A stretch of DNA of 47,090 bases from Aureispira sp. CCB-QB1 (GTDB taxonomy: Bacteria; Bacteroidota; Bacteroidia; Chitinophagales; Saprospiraceae), in contig NZ_JHBV01000141.1 of the NCBI RefSeq assembly GCF_000724545.1, forward strand, positions 1 through 47,090, read 5' to 3'. The first letter of the stretch is position 1, and each line of letters opens with the position of its first letter. Positions 9,801-18,600 of the stretch are shown piece after piece. A model generated the notes under the pieces. That model was not told the origin of the DNA. It saw only the letters and a program-made list of their open reading frames with translations, and did no database searches. A program made the translations under genes and the position numbers.

Positions 9801-11862
9801 TGATCCCTGCCACAAACTTAAAATCAAAAACATCCCCGTTTTCAACATCAAAGAATTCCCCAAAAACCATTGTAGAATTAGGAATTAATTGACCATTCAA
9901 AACATTCCCTTCAGAGTCATACATATTAAACATTAACTCAAAATCACAAGGAACAGCAACCCCATCACATCCTGTAAAAGAACTAACATTCACCTGATAA
10001 TGGAAGTCATAATCACCAGGAGAAGTAACCATAAATTCTTTTCTAATAACTCGTGCATTACTAAGCCTATTCTTTTTCAACTCACTAGAAGGAATCAAGT
10101 CTCTTGTTTTAATTCGTTCTGTAGGATAACGATACAAACTACCATCTAAAGGATCTACTAACCCATTTTGATTAGCATCCTTAGGAACATTTCCTAGTAG
10201 TGCCGTAGCGATTGTTTGTCCTGATAAGTTGGTATAAGAAATAGATAATTGACCATTGGGATCCTTGGTCATTTGCATGCTATAATGCTGTGAATAGCCA
10301 ATCTCAGAACCAAACAGTTCGTCTAAATCCTCTTGAAAAGCCGTTGCATAATGATACTCTGTTGCATGTTTTGTACCAAACCTATGTGTCTCCCCTACTC
10401 CAGATTGAAGTTTTACTCTTCCTTGATTATCAAAAACTGTTTGAGTATAAGGGTATTTTTTTGCATCAGCTATAAAAGCTGCTCCTTCATTATTTTTATC
10501 ATTATTTGCACCTGAAAAATATCTACTACTACCAGCAAAGGTACTCAGTTCCATTGTTTCCTGAAGGGCATCAAACGTATAATGTTCATCTGTATCAAAA
10601 TCTGTCCAATGTATTGGATTCCCCACAGTTGGCAATCCATTTTGGTCTATCCCTTCTACTATATTATACCTCTCAAAAAATTTAAGTTGGTTATCTATAG
10701 CTTTTGCCACACTAGGAATAATCTGTATTGCCTGCCGACCTTCTCGGTCGAACACTGTTTCAGAAACGATAGAACGCTGGTAAGAATTATCTTTTGTCAC
10801 ACTCTGTCTAGCACGCCCCGTACCATCTGCAAAATTTAATACTTCCACTCGCTTTCCTTGCTCTGCATAAGAAGCTTGGTAAGTCCAGTTTTTATTTTTC
10901 TCTAAGGGAAGTAGATCACCTCCACTATCCAAAATAGAAACAGGAGAAGCACTGTAATCCCAAACACCAATTAAGCGATGATTCAATTCATTTCCATAAC
11001 CAACGGCACGGACTCTAAAATAAACTTTACCTTCGTCATATGGCAACTCTATTTTGTAGTAATTATGATTTAAACTTACGCGAGTAGCTCTTTTCCAAAT
11101 TGAGTTAGCTATCTGAGGATCCGAAAGATTAACTGGAGCATTAACATCTTCTGAAAGATACAACCATTCAAAATCATATTCTTCTGCCCCTTCTGCATGG
11201 TTCCATGTATAAGTTACTGTTCTCTCTGTTAAATTTAGGTTCTCCTGTATAATATTTAGACTTTCTTCTAAATCCAAAGAAAAAACACGCTTTACTTTAA
11301 CCTTCGCCTCAAGATACAAATCCTCTTTCATTAGTGGAACATGGCTAGGAGTAGCTACAGTTCCGTTTAAATCTGTATATTCAATATTTAATACCTTTAC
11401 CACCAAACGTGCAGCATTAGGGATATGAAATACATCCCAATCTTTGAAATTTTCTTGCCGGTCTACTTTGTAATCAATCGACAACCACCTTGTTACTACA
11501 GGCATAGGTTCTCCCTTAGTATTCCATGGTTGAATCATTACCTCTACTCGATAACTCCAATTATCTGTAAAAACAATATTTTCAGAGCCTTCCCATCTAA
11601 AACTAAGATAACTATCCATAGATATATTAGTAAATTTCTTAGATAAGTCATAAGGCGCTTCCTTCGAAGATGAAATCAAACGATCCTCCCAATCTGTAAA
11701 TGATTGCATATAATTATACCATGCATCTTCTCCAACTAAGTTAGCATTGGGAGTAATATTGCTTCCTTTTAAACTAGCAAGGTATTCTTCTTCTTCTGCA
11801 AAGACAGCTTGGCTTTGAAGTAATAAAAGAAAAAATATCAAAAAGCAATTAATATATTTCAT
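3874..11862 (-). CDS. giant RHS-repeat polymorphic toxin with GNAT-like C-terminal tip
   Basis: This is a 2662-aa secreted protein. A signal peptide is visible at 1-22 (FLLLLQSQAVFA). A beta-rich N-terminal part follows, with a fibronectin-III-like stretch near 190-305, then a long Cys-containing middle (about 730-1460) and YD/RHS repeats (about 1510-2340; for example YYDKLGRPVLS). The RHS core ends near 2344-2407 (GFNGKENDKDWG, LYNPAIAKFLSVDPLAPEYP, IDGIDLDGLEW). In RHS proteins this core closes the shell and marks the cleavage boundary. The last 252 residues are the variable tip. They contain HLQGKGIGKEIFKDAVE, which resembles the acetyl-CoA-binding Q/RxxGxG/A motif of GNAT acetyltransferases, so an acetylating toxin is inferred. 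The neighbours supply a second shell half upstream and putative immunity downstream. Confidence 0.87.
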   Translation of the reverse strand: MKYINCFLIFFLLLLQSQAVFAEEEEYLASLKGSNITPNANLVGEDAWYNYMQSFTDWEDRLISSSKEAPYDLSKKFTNISMDSYLSFRWEGSENIVFTDNWSYRVEVMIQPWNTKGEPMPVVTRWLSIDYKVDRQENFKDWDVFHIPNAARLVVKVLNIEYTDLNGTVATPSHVPLMKEDLYLEAKVKVKRVFSLDLEESLNIIQENLNLTERTVTYTWNHAEGAEEYDFEWLYLSEDVNAPVNLSDPQIANSIWKRATRVSLNHNYYKIELPYDEGKVYFRVRAVGYGNELNHRLIGVWDYSASPVSILDSGGDLLPLEKNKNWTYQASYAEQGKRVEVLNFADGTGRARQSVTKDNSYQRSIVSETVFDREGRQAIQIIPSVAKAIDNQLKFFERYNIVEGIDQNGLPTVGNPIHWTDFDTDEHYTFDALQETMELSTFAGSSRYFSGANNDKNNEGAAFIADAKKYPYTQTVFDNQGRVKLQSGVGETHRFGTKHATEYHYATAFQEDLDELFGSEIGYSQHYSMQMTKDPNGQLSISYTNLSGQTIATALLGNVPKDANQNGLVDPLDGSLYRYPTERIKTRDLIPSSELKKNRLSNARVIRKEFMVTSPGDYDFHYQVNVSSFTGCDGVAVPCDFELMFNMYDSEGNVLNGQLIPNSTMVFGEFFDVENGDVFDFKFVAGINNLKSYTIEKILRLKNIADKVEAHKAILTAANQTYMQGLAAYYEDPENLSPPTYTESNCIDVAPWLSDYPNNCENYDSDPTSLGCEGIKSLLKADMLPGGQYYDASNWLEDHITSPFPINYQNVSYPDWASIRNLTYIEVEEIMTQNNLFEYHPEWCLYAYQCVDNPINGQTWYQALRQQDADWLAMDAATANNLGYLTIPTNGMCVQGTNGNTGYWGNINYPMLAAVRGITSTYFANPAVLEDHIKYDMCQFVSDGTNNFDIGQLARLADANVPIEEKWDAIRSMMIESKRRGMNEHIIKEAICGSFLGDADPNDGMYVDDKGFSIRIPDYYDVITQTETQTGLNITTAGSNSHGDIQNIANQILNQNVVFTGGPCTVYEAVINYNCYLLGDHPASNEELTIDINFSDPSLIALYGSSINVLPTVYFANAICNVGSLQGQINNKIASFPSPLSNDLSAIVTKKNDQIYIKFYLPTSNPNYYNVSFNWTLLQRYENTNNTSISNNTEAIGYANCKTKDLNLLCDYYKLVDIIDCPNDGTSIDLTLYSSSSTSAFSTTYGTTPLSLGTITAGMLGSNCNNDLSMLQATLNAAVNSLPSPLKDDLILFARQGNNGTIELVVKLPSLEVDVNGQIYSTSTYDNVVLGTTIHTPSLPDVVNSYNIEYFSCNDQNYTTCICEEISALKEQYNQALPSGYTTVYQAIAARYSSDLGFPVSVTDVQFIENNYCSSSSVLSYPLGSFQDLQDWKAAFKIETGINSNFRNELAKCLEISSPLSCEEEAIALALFHAEEYLNKKTTEAVARYRESLKTDCVDNLVEEFTLTYTDRALHYTLYYYDASGNLVQTVPPTGVDMLESSAELLAANGRRKGHKLNPSAPAEEPAHEMKTTYKYNTLNEVLESTAPDRGTVRTYYDKLGRPVLSQNAQQVVDKTANYITYDGLGRVTETGVIAENANPPAGKFLLTFSGLLDPNNLISFQSMLDDNIARSLHGWAGWTKSEVRSTFYNEGIPSLDSKFENEVGLRRNRVGGQSYSMDGQTIDYQIAYNYDVFGNAKEVWQFYPQLLGNSYKKLLYDYDLISGVVHQVDYQKGEKDQLSFKYSYDANNRLIKAKSSLNGFIWNTEAKYEYYYHGPLKRVELGEDKVQGLDYLYTMHGWIKGVNSNKLNENYDPGRDGNKNSTLHANIGADVHGRIAKDVFGYTVHYYDNDFVAINTNVQDFSEVPTLNQTGNLYNGNISSVTQAQTKPQIDGVNVQEALPSIWKKYRYDQLHRLVKAQTLERSLGAAWGPFPPSGKFDPPTGLQTEYQYGPNGNILNLKRYVNSAPNTFPILLDDLTYHYNAGQATLATDPKNFVNNKLSTVREASTQSTRTDDLKDMVNNDNYVYDKNGSLIEDKGEYIESIEWTSEQKVRYVKRPNTNPENRPDLEYVYDFQGNRISKTQIPNVSGAPEKHTIYVRDPQGNVLGVYEYEKEVGQVASTIYNTPTVYLKEQMLYGSDRLGIIKRNVQTGGPAKILGDGTQILSTVTPKNMISSYWENIESDNTFSYSDFNQVRDEGFDISKVLDLKNLSITAKDQLYFKSFPIFTKDEAVLQRMERIRGNHRYELKNFRGDVRQIITDVKLGEDTNADAIADVYTANVVQVTDGYSFGWDIVERTFTVDDHRFGFNGKENDKDWGNQLIQDYGFRLYNPAIAKFLSVDPLAPEYPELTTYQFASNRPIDGIDLDGLEWKEIKRAFYVAGKKGTELVINTAGGVVYAVVHPINTGKAIIEETKETAKDIGTIYGTGAQIFSNHFFETEFEIDRETFYDAAQNTGKRIVENGGSTIIFGGMLSSAKHMAKGSRAKLFSGVPLDFRSTGYGTTRIYHSGIQIGEHTWNPKTSSVNIEINLPEHLQGKGIGKEIFKDAVEDVNQFNAQWVKSDRLYPEKGMSDNLIQYNKNIENKMTPEAAAWNTWSGRQAKENGFTTVKVTATENGVNAVFTR
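3877..4632 (-). other. variable toxin tip of the RHS protein (GNAT-like domain)
   Basis: These are residues about 2411-2662, after the conserved GLEW boundary. The first half holds Gly/Ala-rich amphipathic helices (TAGGVVYAVVHP, GGSTIIFGGML), which may be a linker or membrane-interacting segment. The second half is compact: IYHSGIQIGEHTWNP, the VNIEINLPEHLQGKGIGKEI strand-loop-helix, then a Trp-rich end. The GKGIG loop preceded by Gln after a strand is the GNAT motif A pattern. Substrate unknown; catalytic activity is inference. Confidence 0.5.
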
Positions 11863-11942
11863 ATTATGAGTGTAATTTATTAGGTTTTAGTATTCTATTA
11901 ATCAACACGTATATTGAGATAAAACAACAAAATAATATCTTA

Positions 11943-12656
11943 TTACTGCTTGGACAACTGTCCCCACTTAAACTCTCTTTCTTCTCGTTGTGTCAAATTA
12001 AATTGCTTGTATTGTTTATTTAAAACGGCTACATTATTCTTTACAGTAATGTATTTTTGCCAATTAAAGCTGTCAATAGGTGGTTCTTTTTCACTTAGTA
12101 AATGATAATCTATAACTGTTTTATAAATAGTACTTTTATACTGACCTATTGGTTGGTAATAGTAAACTACTTGTTCAACCATTTGGTTTTTCATATTAAG
12201 TTTTATCTCCGTTATTTTAATCATTTCTTTAGGGCTCTCTATCTGATATGTTTTATAAATACCAGTACTTCCTAAATAAGTAATCCTATCCTGTCCTACA
12301 GAATCCAAACCTTGCTGATAAACTTGAGTTAATTCATTCAAATCTAAATTAACCTCATCATAATAAGTCATTCTCTTCTCTGTATGGTTAATAAACAAAA
12401 ATTGCTTTCCATCTAGTATCGTTTCTTGACCAGCAAATTTAGAGTAGTATTTTTCTTTACCTTTAACTATTTTACCTTTTTCTAGGTGTATTGGCTTCTT
12501 CTCTCCCTTATTTTCATAAGAAGCTACCGTAACCTCCTGTGTATAATAAGATCTATTTTTATAATTATTATAAACCTCTATAAAGTCCTTTCTAAAGTTT
12601 TGCGCACTAGCACAACTCACGCCAAGACAACAGAGTAAAATGCCTATTATTTTCAT
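11943..12656 (-). CDS. secreted LolA-like / outer-membrane-associated protein
   Basis: This protein of about 237 aa has an N-terminal signal peptide (IIGILLCCLGVSCASAQ). It probably ends at ASA|Q, or is a lipoprotein if the GVSC cysteine is lipidated. The rest alternates beta strands, with phrases such as GKEKYYSKFAGQETILDGKQ and MKNQMVEQVVYYYQP that recall the half-barrel fold of LolA/LolB-type carriers. That assignment is by pattern only. The ATG at 12656 was preferred over an in-frame ATG at 12680 because it gives a proper signal peptide and leaves a 10-bp gap after the upstream RHS gene. It lies between the two giant RHS genes, so a role in their secretion or surface attachment is plausible. 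Confidence 0.65.
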   Translation of the reverse strand: MKIIGILLCCLGVSCASAQNFRKDFIEVYNNYKNRSYYTQEVTVASYENKGEKKPIHLEKGKIVKGKEKYYSKFAGQETILDGKQFLFINHTEKRMTYYDEVNLDLNELTQVYQQGLDSVGQDRITYLGSTGIYKTYQIESPKEMIKITEIKLNMKNQMVEQVVYYYQPIGQYKSTIYKTVIDYHLLSEKEPPIDSFNWQKYITVKNNVAVLNKQYKQFNLTQREEREFKWGQLSKQ

Positions 12657-12666
12657 TGTTCTTGAT

Positions 12667-15600
12667 TTAATTTGTTCCACTTATGTACTGACGCCCTTCG
12701 TTAATAGTTTTAATTCCTTCGGTCGTTTCCTTTTTAGTTTTTTCTAATTGACCTCGTTCATCATAAATATAGAAGGTAGCATAGTTATTATCATCTAATA
12801 CAGCCGTATTTCGCAAGGTTGTTTTGTCATATACGTATGCTTGCATAGCTGAACTAAAAGGTTGCATTCTCAAGTCATCTAAATATACTTCGTTCCCAAA
12901 GTTAAAGACAAAGATTTCGAGACTTGCTGCATTGTTAGGAATAACGACATCACCACTTACTCTTTGCCAATGTTCTATCATAGATCCCTCTGGTTTTATT
13001 GCTACATCGGCACCTATTTGATTCCCTGTAATATCCTTGAATCTTACACCAACATGTACTCCTGGATAACTAACTATATTATAAGTATCATACTTTCGTT
13101 TAACCCATGCACTAAGTGTATATTTTTTACCAGCTTTTGGAGTAAATTTCCCCAAACAATTACATGCAGTTGGTAAAGGTTCTAAAACACTATCATCTAA
13201 TGCAGTCGTTGTTGTTCTCATCATCTTCGGTATATTCATACTTGCTGTTTCTATACCTTCCTGTAGATACTGCAACACATGTTGTCTATTATAGCCTTGT
13301 TTTGATAACGCATCAGCACAAGCGACTTCATTAATTTCTGCCAAAGGAACTGGTTCAAAAAACAGAGCCGAATTGGTCTCTATCTTACAGCTAGCTTCTC
13401 CTGTATGGCTTTCATTATAATCTACAACAATATCATTTCCACCATTCCAATGAGCATTACACCCTTTTGGATAATTTTCAAAACCATCATATAATAATTC
13501 ATTGTATCGTGCATTTTGGGCGACAGCAATAGGCAAATTGTTATTGTATCCATATAAGGCAGCACTATAATTTCCTAATGCATCCACAGTCTCCAATTCA
13601 TACCCATCAGCACTGTACTTTGTAGCCAAACCGCTTCTTTGCCAAGCTCTTCCATTAGTGCCCGTCCAATTAAACAATGCAAAATCTTTGAATGTTCCTT
13701 TGTCTCTTATACTAGCACTACTTTGATCTCTTTCTGTCACATATGTAAAGGAAGTCCAAGGTCTCCAGTTTCCTTTTGTTCCATTTCGGTAATAATTCGT
13801 ACTAGCACTAGGGATATACGACATGTTATCACCATCACAAATAGGAACTTCTGTAGCAATTACATCTGAAGCCGTACAATCTAGAGTTACGGTCTGTTTT
13901 GGAGTGGAGTTTCCTGTTTCAAAAATTTCGACAACATGACTTCCCACACCTCTTAACGGTATATTTACCGCAATCGCATTTCCTGTTGTATTAAATGCCT
14001 CTGTTGCAAGTAATTTCCCTGTGCAAGATTCATATAACTGAATGAATCCTATTTCATTCGTTGGCAGGGTTATGGATAATTGATCTACATCAAAATCTTT
14101 AACTTTACCTACATTTACTTGTTGGTTATTGATGATATGTACCCCATGAGGAATATTTTGCAACGTTACCTCATTTTGAGAAATGACATCATATTTAAAG
14201 TCATACCAAATTTGGCTGTGATCATTATTTATATAGTTAGGATAAAAAGGATGACAACCGCCCAAATTAGTGGATGATACTATCCCTAAAGGAGGCGGAG
14301 CAAACACATTGTGCCTTAATCCTAATTTTGCTGTACCATCCATAGCTTGCGCTTCTTGTAGGGTCATATAAGAGCACAATTCGCCCGTTATTGCATTTAT
14401 CTGCCAAAATGTTCCTGTATGGTTGGTTAACCTACTAGCTATATCAGAAAAATTATTAAATGGATAATTAGGTGGCTGCCACCCTGAATTTGATGTAAGT
14501 CCTGCGGGAGCATTGCTCCATAAGAAATTATACGTTATCAACGACGGTAAGAGGGGTGACCAATTTTCATTACCAAATATATCAATAATAGGAAAACTTT
14601 GTAATCCGCCCTTTGGCATGCATTCGTATTGTTTATGTGGGCGTTCAGGAGCATAATTTGAGAAATTCGCCTCAAAGTAACCTTTTATGAATTCACAAGA
14701 TGCTCCTTGAGTAGTTAAATTAGTAGGCCAATCACACCCGTCCACTTTTAAGTTACGAGTTAGACTACAAGGAATCAATATATCATCCCCTTTATAGCTA
14801 CAGACACCACTTACGGTATAATTGGTATAATCTACAGGAAGAGGATTTCCTGTGCTAGGGAGAATTATTTTCACTTCATAATCTCTTGGCGTTGGTACGC
14901 ACATATCTATAGTACTAGGACACAAACCACTGGTAGTTACAGCACTAGCGGGTACAGGCTCACCATCTACTTGTATTTCTATATTTCCAAACTTCAAATG
15001 TTTGGTAAATGCCGTTTCATGATTTTCTTCTCCATTTAAGCTTTCATATAGACTAGGATCCACACAATATGTTGAAGAGCATATATCTGCTTCTTGACAA
15101 TTTTTAGCATTGGGCCAAAAGTCTCTATATTTAATGGCAGTAGCATTTAAAATATCGCTTTCCTCTGTAAAAGCTAATGTTGACTCATCTCCAATATTGA
15201 TATTAGGAGAATAATTCAATTTTTTAGCAGCAATAGCTCCTGCTGGAGCACCAAGCATGTTCTTTCTTCCTGAACGTATAATGGTTATTTTATCTATAGA
15301 TGGTAAAGCAACAATACTTCCATCCATCATAGCTAATCCAATATAACCAGTCGTAGCATTAGGAGTAGCTTTAGAGACTGTGTATACAGTAGCTTTTAAC
15401 CTTGTCCAATTTCCCCACGTGTCCTTAGATTCTATATACACTTCATCCCCTTCTATAAAAGGAAAACTAGTTTCATTAATCGCATATAACCCATCTTGAG
15501 CTCCAGTTGTAACCTTGGGCATATTGGCTTCTACAATCGTCCCCACATTTTTAAATGCAGCAGCCATTCCATCATATTTCCAATGTGCCTTTTGTGTATA

Positions 15601-18600
15601 AGAATAAATAGGATCGTTAAACTCATTCATTGTTTGAGTCAACAAAGGTTCACTGGTCAAAGCATCAAAAACTAAGTTTTCTGTTTTTATAGTAGAGTTT
15701 TGAGTCGTTATCGTCGTTGATTTTAAAATCCCTTTTTTATGAATAAACTTCTGAACTACTGCTGTTTTTAAACTAGAACTAGTACTTGATACTCCTCCTG
15801 AAGCCAACATAGGGAAAGGGAGACAATAAGGCGCATTAACTGTAATAAGACCGCTCACCAAGTTAACATCTAATGTAAAGTTATCTGAAGACTCTTTATT
15901 CTCATTAGTCTCTACTTGAATATCTACTTCTACCCCCAATCTTGCTTTTTTATAAGTTCCATCCTCTGTAAATACGTCTACTTCACTACTAATATTACCA
16001 TCCTCATCCGTAAAGTATTCATACTCTTGCTTGGATATTATTGTTCCTTTATAGCCTTTTTCAGTGTTCGGGTAAGTTTTTTGTACGATTGATTTAGGTT
16101 TCCCTGGCATATCATTAAATGTCAAACTATACCCTTGACTAACACCTTCATATCTCCTAAATTCTGTATAAATACCAGGAATTGGTATCATTTTATATTC
16201 AGGTCCTACTTTGTCTAACTCTGTCTTATCAAATACAATAGGAAACTCTTTAGGGCTATAAAACTCATACTCTGTAATAGGCGTCGTCATGCGTTTTTGC
16301 TGTGGATCTTTAGCTGTTAAACTCTTAACAGTTACCTTTCTATATCCCACAGATGCAGCTGGATAATGTGCCATCATAACAGGCAACTCCATAAAGAGAT
16401 TATTCGGCTGTTGTAAGGAGTTTGCTTGTTGGTAAGGGTTTGCAGTAACCATAGGGTTCTGTTCTTTTCCAACAAAAGGTTCATAAGCAACCCCACTACT
16501 AATTAGCTCTCCATCTTCTTCTATAGTATAATCATATGTTTGACCATATTCTGCATCTTTATAATCAGAATTAGAACCACCTGTCATAGCTTTCCAGTTA
16601 TCTTGAATCCTAATTTCTTTTACACGTACTCCTCCTCCCTTTTTCTTGCCATCGGGTACTTGTAAACGAATTTGAGAAAAACCATCTAAGTATATTTGAT
16701 TACACCAATCTTGAAGCTTATAATAATACTTATACCCAGACATCATAGATATTATCTCTGGCAAAGCAGAAAATAACGCCCCTGTTCCACTTGCAGATTT
16801 AGTTCCATGAACTAAATCTGAACGATTAAATCTTAGGTGTTGAAAAGCAGCATCACGTATAGGATGTAGATGATCTTTGGCAACTCCAAAAGCCTGAAAA
16901 GGAACCGCATATAATGTAACATAGCCTACATCAAAAGCACCACTCCCTGCATTTGTACTTCCATCGCTACTACGAGCTACCCCATAATCAGCTACAGGTG
17001 TATTAGCTCTCAAGTTACCATATCCCGATACAAAGTCAACTTCTTCGTTATTTCTATTGGTTTCACTATTATTTAAGAGATTAGTAGCTGCCTTAAAATA
17101 CAACTGCTTTGTTTCTCCTATATAATGATCTTTAAACCATTCTGCAACCCCCTCCATATCATTTGTGTAAGCACTATATAGAGGATCTGTAGCATCTGGA
17201 ATAGCATTTTTTAGTGGAAAATAAATTCGATAACTAAAATCAGGACTAATTAAGTCTCCACCGTAATACTGATCGGTATTTTTCAAGCTTCCTTTATTAG
17301 GATTAGTAGGAGACGTTCTACTTCTAATATCACCTCCAGGAAATCCAGTTCCTAAGTGCATAATTTCATACAACTGCATGCTCTTTTTATCCTCTACATA
17401 AGCATAATCTTTTTGTTCATACTCTATATACATACTACTCCCTGTCGGTAAATCTATTCGGTTCAAATTCCATGGTGCATTATAATTGACATCATAAGCT
17501 ATATTAGGAATAGCATATTTATTCGTAATAGGTTGAGCCGTATAAGGAAATTGATGATAGGGATAGTTTGCTCCATTCTTCTTATAGTTCCCCCAACAAT
17601 CATTATCCTTTAAAGAATAGTTTTCATTGACACCATAATGAAAAACATAAGGACTCGAACTACCTTTGGTAGAATTTTGATACGTAAACCAAAGTTTTCG
17701 TAAAGTTAATTTTCCTCCGTTTCCTTCTCTATTAGGGATTCCTCGACACAACTCTTTGTTAGAATCTGTTTCATATCCAAAATGTGTTACTTTTAGAGGA
17801 ACTGGCGTAGTTTTCTCATACTCTTCTATCGTATACAGTTTGATTTTACTTAACTTGTGCATTCTATCTGAAGACATTACATTAGATGGCTTCCCTCCAT
17901 TTTCAGTCAACGATGCCCCTAGTGCGTCTTTTCTCTCTTCTAATTCAAAAACAGCTACGTGTGTTTTTGTTCTAATTTCTTTTAAATAATAAAGTTCTTT
18001 TGTTCCTTTAGAATAACTTCCTTTATCATCATAATCTTGTCCTGTTCCAGGCATATAAATTGCTCCCTCATATGGAGCTCTCCAGTGATAGTTATTAGAT
18101 TTTTTCTGATATTTAAAGTCAACCCAATAACCTAAATCATCGGGACTTAAACCATCTCCTTTTACATCAACATAATCAGCAGATACAACAGAAGTGAGCA
18201 TCCAAGAATGGGCATAAGAAGGTAATTTTTTCTTATCTAAAAACTCAGGTTTTTTACTCCAAACGCCATCTGCCTTATCATAACCTCCTGTTGGTACATC
18301 TGTTGTGCTTGCTGGAATTTCATCTCCCGTTTTAGGAACCGAAAAGTTGGCATCTTCCTGCTCTATATTGTACGCTGGCAACCCATATGTATATCGCATC
18401 CCATCAGGTTCTAAAATGGATATTTCGGATAGATGATCTTCTTTTTCAGGCGTATAATCTGCATTCTTAGATACTTCTTCCCCTGTAGGGCTATAATACT
18501 TGTACGTATTTGTTGTTCCATACTCAAGCGTTTGTTTCTGAGTTAAAGCTTGAATAACCCTTGTTCTTGGTGTATTAGACAATTTTTCTGTAAAATTGGC

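Noticed and set aside
12657-12680. Longer start for the LolA-like protein
   Set aside because: It adds charged residues ahead of a good signal peptide and overlaps the upstream RHS gene.
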